From: 2-01-FULL-39-10-A sp964565795
GTDB taxonomy: Bacteria; Patescibacteriota; Microgenomatia; Levybacterales; UBA12049
Reading direction: 5' to 3'
NCBI GenBank assembly: GCA_964565795.1
Contig: CAZMGC010000006.1
Location: forward strand, 1 to 41,454
DNA length: 41,454 nucleotides
Within the stretch, counting starts at the first letter, position 1, and each line of letters opens with the position of its first letter. A program made the position numbers and the translations under genes. The notes below the pieces were generated by a model. The model saw only the letters and a list, made by a program, of their open reading frames with translations. It did no database searches and was not told where the DNA came from. Below are positions 31,193-39,916 of this stretch, in pieces.

Positions 31193-33117
31193 TAATAATT
31201 AATTTTATTTATTTTTTCGCTCTTCTATTTTTTGCGTTTTACATTCCGGGATACCTTACTCTTAAGCTTTTTAAATTTTCCGCAAAAGAAGCATTAATAA
31301 ATTTCGTTTTAAGATTCTCCTTAGGCATTTCGCTATTTATGATTTTTACATATCTTCTGTCATGGATAGGTCTCGAGTTTTACTACAATATTTTCCTATT
31401 ATTATGCATACCAATTTTTATAATAAATGTAAAAAAAACATTAAAATTCGATTTTAGGAAATTATTATCTTCGGAATTCCTAATTATTTTAGCGGGAACT
31501 ATTTTAACAAGCTATTTAATGTGGAGATCAGGATCTATAGAAAATAACAGTTTGGTTTTCTACTCCGTTAATAGTGTGGATGCGATCTATCATTTAAGTT
31601 TAATTGGAAATCTTAAGTCTAATTTCCCTCCCACCCATCCCGGACTTTTTGGATTACCGCTAAATGGATACAACTTTTTTTATGATCTTGTAGTTGCTTA
31701 TTTTTCTAAGTTTTATCGACTTGATGTTTTAGATTTATTTTTTAGATTATTTCCTGTGGTTCTTTCGATTTTCTATGGATTTTCTGGACTTGCACTGGGC
31801 AAGTTTATGGGAATGAAAAGAGAGACACAAATTATATTTGTTACGCTTCTTTATTTCGCCCAAAGTTTTTCAAGATTTGTATTTCCAGACAAGATTTCAT
31901 ATGACCCGGGAATTGTTCAAACAATTGCTAATATAGTTGACCCATCAGTAATCTTATCTGTTTCGCTTTTATTTGCTTTTTATATTTTAGTTTTCTCAGC
32001 AAAAACTAAATATTCATTTATTTTAAGTGCAATTATTATTAGCGTTCTTCCAATGATTAAAATTTACACAGGATTTTTAGCATTCTTAAGCATTGGGATT
32101 ATTTTCCTAATTAATCTATTGCGAAACAGAAATCTGCATTTATTACCAGTAATTTTAGTTGGAGGAGTAGTATTTGCAGTTACATATTTACCTATAAATT
32201 TTGGCTCAGGAAGCCTGATATTTGCACCTAATCTTCTGTATAGGCATTACTTAGAGAGTATTTCTGCAATTTATGGATTGGATTGGTATCAGAGATTACT
32301 CGTTTTTGAAGCCCACAACAACTATATAAAAATTATTTTTTATAAATTTATATTAATTTTGCCATTATTTTACCTTCCAAGTCTTGGATTAAGACTTATT
32401 AATTTTATTCATTTAAAAAAACTTTTAGATAAGTCTCTCTATACAGAAAAAAATATGTTTTGGGGATTTCTCGTTTTGCTTAGTTTTTTGATTCCAAGCT
32501 TTTTTATTCAGAGTACAGCCGTTTTTGTAGTCCTTCAGTTTTTATGGATAGGTTATTTTATTCTTTTAATTCCTACTGCCTATTCTCTGGCTAGAATTTT
32601 AGGGAGAATTAATAATGTAAAACTCGGCATAATAATTTTGGGTATAGTTGTTTTAAGTTTGCCAGATAATCTTAGACTTCTTGGTTTATATTCGAATAAT
32701 CCTTATAAAGTAGATCTTGATCTGGTAGATGTTTCTAAGGAACTTACAAGAATTCCTAAAGATCAAAGCATACTTCTCTTGAATGTTGAAAAGACTGGAG
32801 ATGTATATCAAGCGCCTTATCTCGCACCCATAATATCTGGATTATCTGAGCATTCTGTTTATTTTGAGTCTGAGCTTATGGAATTTGGGGGGATTGATGA
32901 AGAAATTAAAACTAGGAAGAAAAACGTTGGAGATATAAATGAGTTATTAATTAAATGTCAGGATGTAGGAGATTTAGAGGCTGATTTAAGCAAAAGACTT
33001 AAAAATATTAATTCAAGTTATATTTTAGACTTGAAGAAAACTCCGTGTTTTGATAAGCTCGAAAACATCGAGCTAATTTATAAAAATTCCAATTACGCTC
33101 TTTATAAAGCACTATGA
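31189..33117 (+). CDS. Large polytopic membrane protein, GT-C-like, unassigned
   Basis: Protein of 642 aa with about 13 helices in roughly the first 515 residues and an extracytoplasmic C-terminal domain of about 125 residues. A loop after the fourth helix carries SVDAIYHLSLIGNLKSNFPP (about 129-148, Asp131), and LPLNGYNFFYDLVVAYFS follows, reminiscent of GT-C or DUF2298-like proteins. No family is certain. The three N-terminal helices before the Asp-bearing loop differ from the other GT-C proteins here, where the Asp follows the first or third helix. Overlaps by 4 nt on both sides place it in the operon with GT2 enzymes, so a glycosyltransfer role is inferred. Confidence 0.6.
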   Translation: MIIINFIYFFALLFFAFYIPGYLTLKLFKFSAKEALINFVLRFSLGISLFMIFTYLLSWIGLEFYYNIFLLLCIPIFIINVKKTLKFDFRKLLSSEFLIILAGTILTSYLMWRSGSIENNSLVFYSVNSVDAIYHLSLIGNLKSNFPPTHPGLFGLPLNGYNFFYDLVVAYFSKFYRLDVLDLFFRLFPVVLSIFYGFSGLALGKFMGMKRETQIIFVTLLYFAQSFSRFVFPDKISYDPGIVQTIANIVDPSVILSVSLLFAFYILVFSAKTKYSFILSAIIISVLPMIKIYTGFLAFLSIGIIFLINLLRNRNLHLLPVILVGGVVFAVTYLPINFGSGSLIFAPNLLYRHYLESISAIYGLDWYQRLLVFEAHNNYIKIIFYKFILILPLFYLPSLGLRLINFIHLKKLLDKSLYTEKNMFWGFLVLLSFLIPSFFIQSTAVFVVLQFLWIGYFILLIPTAYSLARILGRINNVKLGIIILGIVVLSLPDNLRLLGLYSNNPYKVDLDLVDVSKELTRIPKDQSILLLNVEKTGDVYQAPYLAPIISGLSEHSVYFESELMEFGGIDEEIKTRKKNVGDINELLIKCQDVGDLEADLSKRLKNINSSYILDLKKTPCFDKLENIELIYKNSNYALYKAL

Positions 33118-33815
33118 AATTATCAATTATCATTCCAGTTTTTAATGAGGAAAAGACAATCTCAGAAATCATAAAAAGAGTGAAAGCAGTAAAGATTAAG
33201 GAAACAGATACAGAAATAATAGTCGTTGATGACGGATCTACAGATAAAACACTAGAGCTTTTGCCAAAAGATGGTATTAAGGTTTTTAAGCAGCCTATGA
33301 ATATGGGAAAAGGCGCTGCAATTAAAAGGGGTATTGAAGAATCAAGTGGAGACTATATTATTATTCAGGATGCAGATCTTGAATATGATCCGAATTTTAT
33401 TCCAAAGCTTATGGAGCCTATCTTAGAAAAAAAGACAGAAGTCGTATATGGCACAAGACTAAAGAGACTTCCCCATATGAAAAATGAAGAGAGAACTGGC
33501 AGATTTATGCTTCACTATATAGGAAATAGAGGATTAAGTCTTGTTACGAGTCTTTTGTATGGGAGCTGGTTAACCGATATGGAAACTTGTTATAAAATTT
33601 TCCCTGCAAAAGTTGGAAAGAAATTTAAATTAAATGCAAAGCGCTTTGATTTTGAACCTGAAATTACAGCTAAATTACTAAAAGCGGGATATAAGATTTT
33701 AGAAATTCCTATTACAACAGTCCCAAGGGATTATAATGAGGGTAAAAAGCTGAGAACTTTTCATGATGGATCAATCGCTCTCTGGACGCTTTTAAAATAC
33801 CGCTTCGTAGACTAA
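33114..33815 (+). CDS. GT2 glycosyltransferase, DPM1/ALG5-like
   Basis: Protein of 233 aa and the most canonical polyprenyl-phosphate hexosyltransferase in the window. SIIIPVFNEEKTI, VVDDGSTDKT (38-47), MGKGAAIKRG, QDADLEYDP (85-93, metal motif DAD 86-88), GTRLKR and TDMETCYKIF followed by RFDFEPEITAKLL agree with bacterial DPM_DPG-like enzymes. It charges a polyprenyl phosphate with glucose or mannose on the cytoplasmic side. It precedes three PMT-type genes and overlaps the upstream membrane protein as ATGA. Confidence 0.9.
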   Translation: MKLSIIIPVFNEEKTISEIIKRVKAVKIKETDTEIIVVDDGSTDKTLELLPKDGIKVFKQPMNMGKGAAIKRGIEESSGDYIIIQDADLEYDPNFIPKLMEPILEKKTEVVYGTRLKRLPHMKNEERTGRFMLHYIGNRGLSLVTSLLYGSWLTDMETCYKIFPAKVGKKFKLNAKRFDFEPEITAKLLKAGYKILEIPITTVPRDYNEGKKLRTFHDGSIALWTLLKYRFVD

Positions 33816-33821
33816 TTCTTT

Positions 33822-35480
33822 ATGCCAAAAGAATTTTTTAAAAAATTTCTTCAAAGTAAAAGAAGTAACGCTTTCTTTTTTGGAATAATTATTTTAATTG
33901 CGTTCGTATTAAGATTTTGGCAACTAGGAAATATTCCAATGTCTCTTAATTGGGATGAAGCAGCCTGGGGATATAATGCATATTCGATTGGAATTGATGG
34001 TAAGGATGAATTTGGCGTAAAATTTCCCTATAAATATATTGAGTCATTTGGTGATTTTAAGCCTCCAGTTTACGCATATCTTGCAAGCTTTCCTGTAAAA
34101 ATTCTAGGACTTAATGAATTTGCCACAAGATTTCCTTCTGCTTTTTTTGGTTTCTTAACAATTCCTTTGACATACCTACTAGTTAAGGAAGTTTTTCATA
34201 AAAATCAAAATAAATATAGGCTCGCTTTAGTGTCAGCTTTTCTTTTAAGTATTTCGCCATGGCACATTATGCTTTCTCGTGCTGCATTTGAGGCAAATGT
34301 TTCAACATTTTTTATAGTTTTTGGGATATATCTTTTTCTAAAAGGAATAAATAAGAACATGTGGTTTTTGGTTTTTTCAGCAGTATCTCTTGCTGTGTCT
34401 TTTTATATTTTTAACACCGCTAGAGTTTTTGTTCCTTTGATTGGTTTGGTTTTACTGATTGGATTTAGGAAGGAGTTATGGAAATCGAAAAAACAAGTTA
34501 TCGTTTCAGCTATCGTAGGTTTTGTTATTTTAGTTCCTCTAGTTCCATTTCTTGTTTCTCCACAAGCAAAACTTCGATACCAGGAAGTAAATATTTTTAG
34601 TAATCCTGAGATTGTCAGAAATTCAAATCAAGCTATAGAAAATGACGGAAATGCTTTCTGGTCAAAAATAATTAATAACAGAAGAGTGACTTATGGGACA
34701 GAATTTGCCAAGCATTATTTAGACAATTTAAATCCCAGTTTCTTATTTATAAAAGGGGATGGAAATCCGAAATTCTCAACACAAGATATTGGTCAGCTTT
34801 TTATTTGGGAATTACCATTTCTTATTATTGGAGCGTTTATTATATTCAGGAAAAAAGAAGGGTATTATTGGTTAATTCCAATCTGGCTGCTTCTTGGTAT
34901 TATTCCAGCTGCAACAGCCAGAGAAACACCACATGCATTAAGAATTGAAACCGTATTGCCAACTTTTCAAATTCTAACTGCAGTGGGTTTTATATTTTTT
35001 ATTGATCAATTAAAAACAAGACTTAAGCAAAATTTAGTTACAGGAATGTATATCTCTTTAATATTTTTACTTTTTGTAAATTTATTTTATTTTCTTCACT
35101 CTTACTATTCACATTATGGTAGAGAGTCAGCAGCTGATTGGAACTATGGCTATAAAGAGGCATATAAATATTTAAGCGAAGTAGAGAGTGACTATGAAAA
35201 TATTTATTTTACAAATGTTTTAGGAAGACCTCATGTTTATTATTTGTTTCATAATAAAATAAGTCCTGAGTATTACCGAAATAATTCAGAAATTGAAAGA
35301 GATGTGTTTGGTTTTGTTCATGTGAATAAAATAGGAAAATATAATTTCAATAATTTTGGAAATTCAGAGAATAGTATTCATGTTGAGAGATGGGATAAGA
35401 TTCCTGAGAATGTAAAAATATTAAAGAATTTTAATTTACCGGACGGAAAGCCTATGTTATCAGCTTATGTTCAAAACTAA
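33822..35480 (+). CDS. GT39/PMT-like glycosyltransferase, copy 1
   Basis: Polytopic GT-C enzyme of 552 aa, about 11 helices and a C-terminal outer domain (about 440-552). The first outer loop has SLNWDEAAWGYNAYS with Asp45-Glu46, followed by SFGDFKPPVYAYL, the acceptor/donor loop of the ArnT/PMT family. It uses polyprenyl-phosphate sugar from the DPM1-like enzyme just upstream by inference. It starts 7 nt after the upstream stop and overlaps its tandem paralogue by 14 nt. Confidence 0.83.
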   Translation: MPKEFFKKFLQSKRSNAFFFGIIILIAFVLRFWQLGNIPMSLNWDEAAWGYNAYSIGIDGKDEFGVKFPYKYIESFGDFKPPVYAYLASFPVKILGLNEFATRFPSAFFGFLTIPLTYLLVKEVFHKNQNKYRLALVSAFLLSISPWHIMLSRAAFEANVSTFFIVFGIYLFLKGINKNMWFLVFSAVSLAVSFYIFNTARVFVPLIGLVLLIGFRKELWKSKKQVIVSAIVGFVILVPLVPFLVSPQAKLRYQEVNIFSNPEIVRNSNQAIENDGNAFWSKIINNRRVTYGTEFAKHYLDNLNPSFLFIKGDGNPKFSTQDIGQLFIWELPFLIIGAFIIFRKKEGYYWLIPIWLLLGIIPAATARETPHALRIETVLPTFQILTAVGFIFFIDQLKTRLKQNLVTGMYISLIFLLFVNLFYFLHSYYSHYGRESAADWNYGYKEAYKYLSEVESDYENIYFTNVLGRPHVYYLFHNKISPEYYRNNSEIERDVFGFVHVNKIGKYNFNNFGNSENSIHVERWDKIPENVKILKNFNLPDGKPMLSAYVQN

Positions 35481-37077
35481 ATTAATTTTAATATTTATAA
35501 TTTTGATTGCCATTATTTTAAGATTTTGGCAATTAGGAAATGTCCCGATAAGTCCTGATTGGGATGAAGCTTCTTTAGCATATAACGCATATTCTATTTT
35601 AAATACAGGAAGAGATGAATACGGAAAATTATTGCCAATTTCACTAGAGTCATTTGGTGATTATAAGCCTGCATTATACGCATACCTTGCAATTCCTTCG
35701 ATTTTTTTATTTGATATATCTACATTTGCGATTAGATTCCCCTCGGTTGTAATTGGAGTCATATCTGTCCTGTTAACTTTCATTTTAGTAAAAGAACTAT
35801 TTAAGAATGACAAGATTGCATTACTTTCATCTTTTGTTTTGACGATTTCCCCCTGGCATATTCAATTTTCCAGAACAGCATTCGAGGCAAATTTAGGAGT
35901 GTTTCTAAATATCTTAACAGCGCTTCTTTTCATTAAAGGCCTAAAAAAGCCATATTTATTGTTTGGTTCTGCAGTAGCTAGTGGTTTATCCATTTATACA
36001 TACCAAAGTGAAAAAATATTTGCTCCTCTTTTTATGTTACTTTTAGTAATTATTTATAGGAATGAACTAAAAGAAATTGGTAAAAAATATTTTGTACCAT
36101 TTTTTTTAATAGGATTTTTAGTTGTAATACCGCTCTTAGTTTCAACAGTTTTAAATCCGCAGAGCCTGAACAGAGCGCGTTCTACAAGTTTTATAGCAGA
36201 GAGCAAATTCTTTTCACATACCCCAGAAAGGGTTTCAGTTGATAAAGAAAATAATGATTACTTAGGTATAGTTATTGATAATAGAAGAGTTGTCTATTTA
36301 AGGCAAAGTATCGGAGCGTATTTGTCTCACTTTAATCCTAATTGGTTATTTATACAAGGAGATTTACCACGCCATCATGCGCCAAATATGGGGCTTTTAT
36401 ATCACTTCGAATTGCCGCTATTATTGATTGGATTATATAGTTTAGTATTTGGAAAGTTCTCTCGAAAAACAAAGATTTTTATCTTTTCGTGGTTTTTAAT
36501 TGCTCCAATTCCTGCATCAGTTACAAATGACGTTCCCCACGCTGTTAGAACTTTAAATTTTCTTCCTACCTATCAAATCTTTACCGCACTTGGAGTATAT
36601 TCCGCACTGCTTTGGCTATTCAATATAAAAGTAAAATATTTGAAGTATTCTGTTTTAGTTGTTGTTTGTTTAGGAATTTTATTTAATTTCTTATATTACT
36701 TAAATCAATATTTCTCTCAACAAAATTATTACTATTCAAAAGATTGGCAGTATGGATATGAAGAAGCTGTAAGATTCGTACTATCGCAAAAAGATTATGA
36801 GAAAGTTATTGTTTCAAATCAGGTTCCTCTAGACCAATCTTATATTTTCTTTTTGTTCTACTCAAAATATCCGCCTAAAGATTTTCAAAATGCAAAAACA
36901 AGTGTAGGAAATCATAATTTTGATAGATATGAGTTTAGAGAAATTGATTGGAGTAAAGATCAGAGTCTGGAAAATACGTTATTTGTTGGTCGCGCTGAGG
37001 ATATTGAAGGCGGAGAGATACTAAAGAAGATAAATTATCTAAATGGAGAAACTGCAATTGTGATTGCTAAGCCTTAA
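35467..37077 (+). CDS. GT39/PMT-like glycosyltransferase, copy 2
   Basis: Tandem paralogue of the preceding gene, 536 aa. It shares RFWQLGN, SPDWDEASLAYNAYS (Asp33-Glu34), SFGDYKPALYAYL, SPWHIQFSRTAFEANLGVF and the ISNWLF-like outer segment HFNPNWLFIQGD. The copies have nearly the same length and helix pattern, so this is a duplication with divergence of specificity likely. The ATG lies 14 nt inside the preceding gene. Its TAA shares a TTAA with the stop of the convergent PMT gene. Confidence 0.83.
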   Translation: MFKTKLILIFIILIAIILRFWQLGNVPISPDWDEASLAYNAYSILNTGRDEYGKLLPISLESFGDYKPALYAYLAIPSIFLFDISTFAIRFPSVVIGVISVLLTFILVKELFKNDKIALLSSFVLTISPWHIQFSRTAFEANLGVFLNILTALLFIKGLKKPYLLFGSAVASGLSIYTYQSEKIFAPLFMLLLVIIYRNELKEIGKKYFVPFFLIGFLVVIPLLVSTVLNPQSLNRARSTSFIAESKFFSHTPERVSVDKENNDYLGIVIDNRRVVYLRQSIGAYLSHFNPNWLFIQGDLPRHHAPNMGLLYHFELPLLLIGLYSLVFGKFSRKTKIFIFSWFLIAPIPASVTNDVPHAVRTLNFLPTYQIFTALGVYSALLWLFNIKVKYLKYSVLVVVCLGILFNFLYYLNQYFSQQNYYYSKDWQYGYEEAVRFVLSQKDYEKVIVSNQVPLDQSYIFFLFYSKYPPKDFQNAKTSVGNHNFDRYEFREIDWSKDQSLENTLFVGRAEDIEGGEILKKINYLNGETAIVIAKP

Positions 37078-38738
37078 AGCTTTTTAGAAATTACGTAATA
37101 AGGATCCCTGGATTCTTCTTCAAACATATAGAAAACTTTTATTATTTCCTCTTTTGATTTATCAATATCATTTACGTGGAGTCCACATCTAATTATTAGT
37201 GAATCTTTAGGTGAGTTTTCTACCGCCTTATAACCTGGGTACAAATGAATATTTTCAAATGTATGTGAGGGGATTGTAGCTGTGTCATACGCATCAAATG
37301 GACTACCTTTCTTATATCTTTCTTCTCTAAATTTATTATTCCATTTTGCCATTTCCTCGTTATTAAGGTCTGCGAAATACCAAAAATGTAAATCCTCATG
37401 GCTCCATTGCCTACAGCTTCTTTCAGTCATAAAGTAAATTGGAGTTTCGCTGTTATCTTTTCTGAAATCCTTTATAAAAATAGCCATATCTCGAGATGCT
37501 TTTGGAAATTCAGGAAGCGAGGTCTTTTTAAAATGCACAAAATATATGTGATAAAAAAGAGAAATCTGAAATATTAGTACTACTACTATCGTTAAATATG
37601 CAGGAAGTTTTAAGAAAATCTTTATATTCTCAGATTTTTGAATCAGCATATCTATTCCTAATGCAATGAAGATGGAGAAAGGAATTAAAATAGGTAAAAT
37701 TCTAGTTCCATACGGAGTATTCGAGGTTAACGCAGATGGAAAACCGATCACCAGAGTAAGAATTATTAAAAATGGAATTGCGAAGGAGTTATTTGAATAA
37801 TTCCTGATGGCTCTTATTAGTCCTAGGACGAATGGAATTAGGAATATGGATAAGAATAAGCCCTGCTCTTTTGTGCCATGTCTGAAAGCGAATAGATCAC
37901 CTTTTTTGAATAAGAAATTAAAATCAAACATATAAAGCCATGAATTTAACATAAGAAATGGTTTTTTGGTAATAATTCCCAAAAGTGTTCCATCTGTACC
38001 TTCTTTTAAATAGCTGATTGGTCTCTTGTCAAAAATTGGGTTAAGAATGGCAGGAATATAAACCAAAACACAAGTTGCAAGAAGAATAAGAGGAATTAAG
38101 AGTAGATTTTTTCTTTTCAATCCAAAGTTGAGATTAAATATGCCTAAGAAAAAAATAATAAGAGTTACCATGGGAACTATAAATTTGGCGCCAGGATAGG
38201 TCCACAGGCTAATTCCAGCTGAAAATATACCTAAAACAAGCCATATAAAGTTTGGCCTTTTCAGTAAATGAATAAGAGAAATAAAATATACGAGCATGAG
38301 GGTTGTAGCTAGCATTGTTTCGTATCCAATTCTTGAGAAATGTATATGGAAAGGGGAAATGGAAACTACAGCCATAGATATGAAAGGTAGTAATTTTCTT
38401 TCTGGAAATAATAATCTTGCTAAGTATCCTAAAAGTAAAATACCAATTATTGATGAAAGCAGGGATACTACTCTTATAGTAAAAGTTGTTGGTCCAAAAA
38501 ACTCATAAGCTAAAGCTGTTAAATATACATATCCTGGTGGCCTAAAATCAGATAATGCTTCAAACACGAATGGATAACTTCTTCCATATTCATCCATTCC
38601 GCTTTGGGCTAACGATTTCGAGTCTACTGCAATAGTAGCCTCATCCATAAAAAGTCCAGCAGGGATCTCGTTAATCTGATGAAAACGTAAAAAGATTCCT
38701 ACTAAAATTAAAATTATGAAAAATATCTTTTTGCCCAT
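37074..38738 (-). CDS. GT39/PMT-like glycosyltransferase, copy 3 (opposite strand)
   Basis: GT-C enzyme of 554 aa related to the two plus-strand copies. The first loop has AGLFMDEATIAVDSKS with Asp32-Glu33, then ALSDFRPPGYVYLTAL and ISPFHIHFSRIGYETML. The outer C-terminal domain (about 425-554) is longer and has CRQWSHEDLHFW and RCGLHVND, not seen in the others. An in-frame TTG exists at 38756, but the ATG at 38738 is preferred; it overlaps the upstream 195-aa gene by 25 nt. It is the last gene of a three-gene minus-strand operon and converges on copy 2 with a 4-nt overlap. Confidence 0.8.
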   Translation of the reverse strand: MGKKIFFIILILVGIFLRFHQINEIPAGLFMDEATIAVDSKSLAQSGMDEYGRSYPFVFEALSDFRPPGYVYLTALAYEFFGPTTFTIRVVSLLSSIIGILLLGYLARLLFPERKLLPFISMAVVSISPFHIHFSRIGYETMLATTLMLVYFISLIHLLKRPNFIWLVLGIFSAGISLWTYPGAKFIVPMVTLIIFFLGIFNLNFGLKRKNLLLIPLILLATCVLVYIPAILNPIFDKRPISYLKEGTDGTLLGIITKKPFLMLNSWLYMFDFNFLFKKGDLFAFRHGTKEQGLFLSIFLIPFVLGLIRAIRNYSNNSFAIPFLIILTLVIGFPSALTSNTPYGTRILPILIPFSIFIALGIDMLIQKSENIKIFLKLPAYLTIVVVLIFQISLFYHIYFVHFKKTSLPEFPKASRDMAIFIKDFRKDNSETPIYFMTERSCRQWSHEDLHFWYFADLNNEEMAKWNNKFREERYKKGSPFDAYDTATIPSHTFENIHLYPGYKAVENSPKDSLIIRCGLHVNDIDKSKEEIIKVFYMFEEESRDPYYVISKKL

Positions 38739-39301
38739 TTTTGATTTAAGACCCAATCAGTAATTCCCATAAATATAAAAATTCTAATAACTATAACTAA
38801 GGGTAATAATTTTAGTGGTTGAAGTGGATGAATAAAAAATCCTGCAATTAATAGTGAAAATAGAAAAACAAAAAATAAATAAAGGTATTTATCTCTTTTA
38901 GGTTTCCATTTCCTGATTATGTATATAAGTGTAAGTATAAATAGTGGAAGCTCAATTGGTAAAAGCATTTTTACATCAGTTGGACCGTAATATAGGGGAG
39001 AATCTTTTGATAAAGAAAAAAGAAAAACTGGATCAATGGATTGAAAGAGGGAGTTAGTAAACGAATCAAAGCTTAGAGAAACTTTATTATGAAATGCTCT
39101 AGCCATCCATGCATGTCCAGTGTTTGGGTCTAGCGCAAGCGATCCCACTATTTTATAGCTAATATTACTGTCTTGGAAAAAGGGCTTTAATGGTTTATTT
39201 CTTATATCGGAAAAATTTATGTATAAGAACAATAATGACGTGGAGAGAATATACAGAATGCCCGCGAATAAGATTTTCTTCGAAAATTTTATTCCATTCA
39301 T
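38714..39301 (-). CDS. Free-standing C-terminal half of a PMT-like protein
   Basis: Membrane protein of 195 aa with one N-terminal helix (about 9-27), an outer loop, and about three helices (about 114-185). Residues 70-185 line up with the second half of the PMT proteins: SIDPVFLFSLSKDSPLYYGP parallels HFNPNWLFIQGD plus PNMG, and PIELPLFILTLIYI parallels FELPLLLIGLYSLV. The DE-bearing catalytic loop of the first half is absent. It may be an accessory subunit for the full-length PMT gene that follows, or a remnant after loss of an N-terminus. The intact frame, ATGA start overlap and operon position argue against a dead fragment. Confidence 0.6.
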   Translation of the reverse strand: MNGIKFSKKILFAGILYILSTSLLFLYINFSDIRNKPLKPFFQDSNISYKIVGSLALDPNTGHAWMARAFHNKVSLSFDSFTNSLFQSIDPVFLFSLSKDSPLYYGPTDVKMLLPIELPLFILTLIYIIRKWKPKRDKYLYLFFVFLFSLLIAGFFIHPLQPLKLLPLVIVIRIFIFMGITDWVLNQKWAKRYFS

Positions 39302-39888
39302 TTTATTTTTGTTAAATTAAGCCAATATTTATTTTTCAGAAGTTCTTTATCTTTACCCTCATATTCAAAAAATCCATTTGCTTTTTTCATTTCAGAAACT
39401 GGCATCAGGAAAACTATGATCCATTCTTCATCTCTTTTTATAATTGCGGAATTGTTGTTTTGAAATTTGATTTCTCCGATAGGGTTAATGTCAATTAGTT
39501 CGTCTAGCGATTTGGCTTCTGTAACTCCATCTAGGCTTAAAGAGTGTTTTGACCTAAACAACGAAGTATAAATGACGTTATTTGGTAATAGTCCTATTTC
39601 TGATTGTGCTGATTGAATTTCTGAATCTTCTAGTCCTTGGTCCTTTAATTCAAAATAACCAGGAGAATAGAATTCTCTAAATTTCCAAAATTCTTGAGGA
39701 TCTATTTTTCGATCATTTTGAGCCCTGGTGATAAATGAATTCATGTTCAATTCTCTTTTTTCTGAAAAAATAAGTGAGGAAACGCGAGGTGTAAAAATTA
39801 CGAAGCAAATCGTAATTATTATCATTAGAAAAGTCAGAAATACTATTGGATTTTCTAGCTTTTGAAAGATACTTTGTTTTTTATTCAT
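39298..39888 (-). CDS. Hypothetical membrane-anchored outer-domain protein, 196 aa
   Basis: Not recognised. One transmembrane helix at about 15-33 follows a short cytoplasmic start (MNKKQSIFQKLENP), leaving about 160 residues outside the membrane. The outer part is charged, with QEFWKFREFYSPGYFEL (65-81) and a predicted mixed alpha/beta C-terminus (EEWIIVFLMPVSEMKK). No Cys, no catalytic motif. It leads a three-gene operon with the half-PMT and full PMT genes (ATGA overlap), so it may assist glycosyl transfer or carry the glycan. Its -10 box overlaps that of the divergent gene at 39908. Confidence 0.65.
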   Translation of the reverse strand: MNKKQSIFQKLENPIVFLTFLMIIITICFVIFTPRVSSLIFSEKRELNMNSFITRAQNDRKIDPQEFWKFREFYSPGYFELKDQGLEDSEIQSAQSEIGLLPNNVIYTSLFRSKHSLSLDGVTEAKSLDELIDINPIGEIKFQNNNSAIIKRDEEWIIVFLMPVSEMKKANGFFEYEGKDKELLKNKYWLNLTKIK

Positions 39889-39901
39889 TTCTTTCTATAA
39901 T
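39874..39901 (+). promoter_or_regulatory. Promoter of the last PTPS-related gene, leaderless
   Basis: TTGTTT (39874-39879), 16-nt spacer, TATAAT (39896-39901), then GTG at 39908 after exactly 6 nt. Confidence 0.65.
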
Positions 39902-39902
39902 A
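39897..39902 (-). promoter_or_regulatory. -10 box of the 39888 minus-strand operon, leaderless
   Basis: TATTAT read on the minus strand (39902-39897), 8 nt before the ATG at 39888. It occupies almost the same base pairs as the plus-strand TATAAT. Confidence 0.5.
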
Positions 39903-39916
39903 ACCTTGTGAGGTTA
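39901..39916. repeat. Inverted repeat TAACCT-TGTG-AGGTTA over a start codon
   Basis: Perfect 6-bp arms with a 4-nt centre that contains the GTG start (39908-39910). It abuts both overlapping -10 boxes and could be an operator or a start-codon hairpin. Confidence 0.5.
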
